Positions 23,292 to 24,869 of a stretch of DNA of 24,869 nt are shown here, in pieces. Position 1 is the first letter of the stretch, and each line of letters starts with the position of its first letter. Source of the stretch: Actinomycetota bacterium (lineage in GTDB: Bacteria > Actinomycetota > Actinomycetes > S36-B12); contig RGQW01000007.1 of assembly GCA_010029945.1 (NCBI GenBank), forward strand, positions 1-24,869, read 5' to 3'. The translations under genes were made by a program, and so were the position numbers. Below the pieces are notes generated by a model. That model ran no database searches. It was not told the origin of the DNA and saw only the letters and a program-made list of their open reading frames with translations.

Positions 23292-23900
23292 ATGACCGAT
23301 TCAACAATCTCAATCGTCGCGATCGGCGGTAGCACGAGGCCTGATTCCTCCAGCGAGCGCGCGGTGCGGCTCGCCGCCCGCGGCGCCCAAGAGGCCGGTG
23401 CTCACGTGACCACCATCACCGGACGTGAACTCATGCTCCCGATCTACGACACCGAAACCTCTGATCGGACACCGCAGGCCCTGGCTCTGGTCGAGGCCAT
23501 TCGCGGAGCACACGGCTTGTTGGTCGCCAGCCCGAGCTACCACGGCGGGGTGAGCGGCATGATGAAGAACGCGTTGGACTACATCGAAGATCTTGCAGCG
23601 CACGATCCTCCCTACCTCCACGGTCGCGCCGTCGGCTGCATCGCGGTCGCCTACGGGTGGCAGGCGACCGTCTCGACACTGCAGCAGCTACGACAGATCA
23701 CCCATGCGCTGCGCGGCTGGCCCACACCACTGGGTGCCACCATCAACGCCGCCGACACCCGATTCGCCGAAGATGGCTCGACCTCAGATGCCGCCGCCAC
23801 CGAACAGCTGCGAACGATCGGCCAACAGGTGGTCGAATTCGCGACGATGCGCTCAACACTGACTACCCCGAGTGACATCGCGGATGCCCAGACATCCTGA
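23292..23900 (+). CDS. NAD(P)H-dependent FMN reductase-like protein
   Basis: Flavodoxin-like oxidoreductase of 202 aa in the SsuE/ChrR/NADPH-dependent FMN reductase family. Residues 9-24 (VAIGGSTRPDSSSERA) form the FMN phosphate loop, and SPSYHGGVSGMMKNALDYIE in the middle is the second flavin-binding motif. It may reduce free flavin or quinones. It is transcribed divergently from the cobalamin-protein/sucCD operon and stands alone before the malic enzyme gene, so context says little about its partner. The ATG at 23292 has GAGGTGG 6 nt upstream. Family call sure, substrate unknown. Confidence 0.9.
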   Translation: MTDSTISIVAIGGSTRPDSSSERAVRLAARGAQEAGAHVTTITGRELMLPIYDTETSDRTPQALALVEAIRGAHGLLVASPSYHGGVSGMMKNALDYIEDLAAHDPPYLHGRAVGCIAVAYGWQATVSTLQQLRQITHALRGWPTPLGATINAADTRFAEDGSTSDAAATEQLRTIGQQVVEFATMRSTLTTPSDIADAQTS

Positions 23901-23950
23901 CTGCCAGACATTGTGACGTCCCCTGACCACCGACGACTCTGCGAGCGACA

Positions 23951-23956
23951 TAGGCT
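23951..23956 (+). promoter_or_regulatory. TAGGCT -10 element of the malic enzyme gene (leaderless)
   Basis: TAGGCT ends 6 nt before the GTG at 23963 and no ribosome-binding site precedes the codon. The layout is the same as at purN, suggesting that transcription begins at the GTG. No clear -35 is visible. Confidence 0.5.
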
Positions 23957-23962
23957 TCTGCC

Positions 23963-24869
23963 GTGTCCTCCAGCCCTGGTTATTCCAACGTCTTCCGCCT
24001 GATCGCGACGCCCGAACTTCATGCCTCGGGAGCCATCATCTCCACGGTGGCGAGCGCTGGAGCGGTGATCACCGGCCTTGACGTTGTCGATCCCGGGCAT
24101 CACTCGGTTGTTCTCGACCTCTCCTGCACGACGCTGGATTCCGGGCACGTGGAACTGGTGCGCAACAAGTTGAACCAGCTCAACGGATGCTCGGTGGAGA
24201 AGGTCAGCGACTCGACTTTCCTGATTCACCTCGGCGGCAAGATCACCATGGACCTCAAAGTGCCGCTGCGGAACCGCACCGATCTCGCCCGCGCCTACAC
24301 CCCCGGTGTGGCCAGGGTCTGTATGGCCATCCACGAGAACCCGGCCGACGCTCGCAATCTGACCATCAAGCGAAACTCGGTCGCGGTGGTGACCGACGGT
24401 TCAGCCGTCCTCGGCCTGGGGAACATCGGACCCAAGGCAGCGATGCCGGTGATGGAAGGTAAGGCCGCCCTGTTCAAGAAGTTCGCCGGCGTCGACGCCT
24501 GGCCGATCTGCCTGGACACCACGGACACCGACGAGATCGTTCGAGCTGTCGAGCTCATCGCCCCAGGCTTCGGGGGCGTGAACCTCGAGGACATCTCGGC
24601 TCCCCGATGCTTCGAGATCGAACGGCGCCTGCGGGAGTCTTTGGACATCCCCGTCTTCCATGACGATCAGCACGGTACGGCCGTGGTTGTTCTCGCTGCA
24701 TTGCATAACGCACTACGTCTCGTGCAGAAGAACACATCCGACATTCGCGTCGTCATGATGGGGGCGGGCGCCGCGGGCGTCGCCGTGGCACGGCTCTTGA
24801 TGGAGTCCGGCGTCCACGACATCATCATCTTCGATTCCAAGGGGCCGCTGTATCCCGGTCGCGATCGGA
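23963..24869 (+). CDS. NAD(P)-dependent malic enzyme with N-terminal ACT-like domain (partial, 3' end outside window)
   Basis: Oxidative decarboxylation of malate to pyruvate, linking the TCA cycle to pyruvate. The first 302 codons are visible. Residues up to about 90 (starting SSSPGYSNVFRLIATPELHASGAIISTVASAGAVITGLDVV) look like an ACT-type regulatory domain, as in many actinobacterial malic enzymes. The catalytic domain follows with ARAYTPGVARVC (catalytic Tyr), VTDGSAVLGLGNIGPKAAMPVMEGKAALFKKFAGVDA (catalytic Lys region), VNLEDISAPRCFEIE and FHDDQHGTA (metal ligands). The dinucleotide loop MMGAGAAGVAVARLL begins the NAD domain. I chose the GTG at 23963 because it gives the ACT domain a complete start and has a TAGGCT box 6 nt upstream. 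Cofactor preference is not decided from this part. Confidence 0.93.
   Translation, partial: MSSSPGYSNVFRLIATPELHASGAIISTVASAGAVITGLDVVDPGHHSVVLDLSCTTLDSGHVELVRNKLNQLNGCSVEKVSDSTFLIHLGGKITMDLKVPLRNRTDLARAYTPGVARVCMAIHENPADARNLTIKRNSVAVVTDGSAVLGLGNIGPKAAMPVMEGKAALFKKFAGVDAWPICLDTTDTDEIVRAVELIAPGFGGVNLEDISAPRCFEIERRLRESLDIPVFHDDQHGTAVVVLAALHNALRLVQKNTSDIRVVMMGAGAAGVAVARLLMESGVHDIIIFDSKGPLYPGRDR

Noticed and set aside
1..24869. tRNA or rRNA genes, CRISPR arrays, insertion sequences, phage genes
   Set aside because: I found no sign of any of these on either strand by reading.

Overview
The window reads as chromosomal DNA from a high-GC actinobacterium. The strongest evidence is the right half. 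A perM-like DUF6350 membrane gene lies between sucCD and purN-purH, a neighbourhood known from Mycobacterium and Streptomyces, and a malic enzyme with an N-terminal ACT-like region follows. GTG starts are common, and several genes look leaderless, with a TAGGCT box 6-7 nt before the start codon. I cannot name the genus.

Left part (1-10188, all minus strand): a long unit headed by a lipoprotein substrate-binding protein (livK-like). It continues with livH, a fused livM-livG, livF, a creatinase-like M24 protein, an alpha/beta hydrolase resembling C-C bond hydrolases, a 3-hydroxyisobutyrate-dehydrogenase-type oxidoreductase and an OsmC-like protein. From livH onwards the genes overlap by 4-8 nt or are 9 nt apart. 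After a 109-nt gap with a promoter-like sequence come dppB and the start of dppC, cut by the window edge. This looks like an import-and-degradation locus for an organic compound I cannot identify.

Middle (10189-14464, plus strand, divergent from livK): a substrate-binding-fold protein with no signal peptide, an MFS transporter, a LacI-family regulator and an aldo/keto reductase. A perfect 14-bp CG-centred palindrome of LacI type sits at the predicted transcription start of livK, so the regulator probably represses the import/degradation operon and perhaps its own.

Right part (14442-23049, minus strand): a cobalamin-binding protein like the C-terminal domain of methylmalonyl-CoA mutase, then sucC, sucD, a TauE/SafE permease, the DUF6350/PerM-like protein, a small membrane protein, purN, purH and a DMT-type (DUF606) transporter. 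The cobalamin protein 14 nt before sucCD suggests a link between an acyl-CoA mutase reaction and succinyl-CoA use. Divergent from it on the plus strand are an FMN reductase-like protein and the 5' part of a malic enzyme, cut by the right edge.

I saw no RNA gene, CRISPR array, insertion sequence or phage gene. No gene-free stretch exceeds 300 bases; the largest is 23050-23291.
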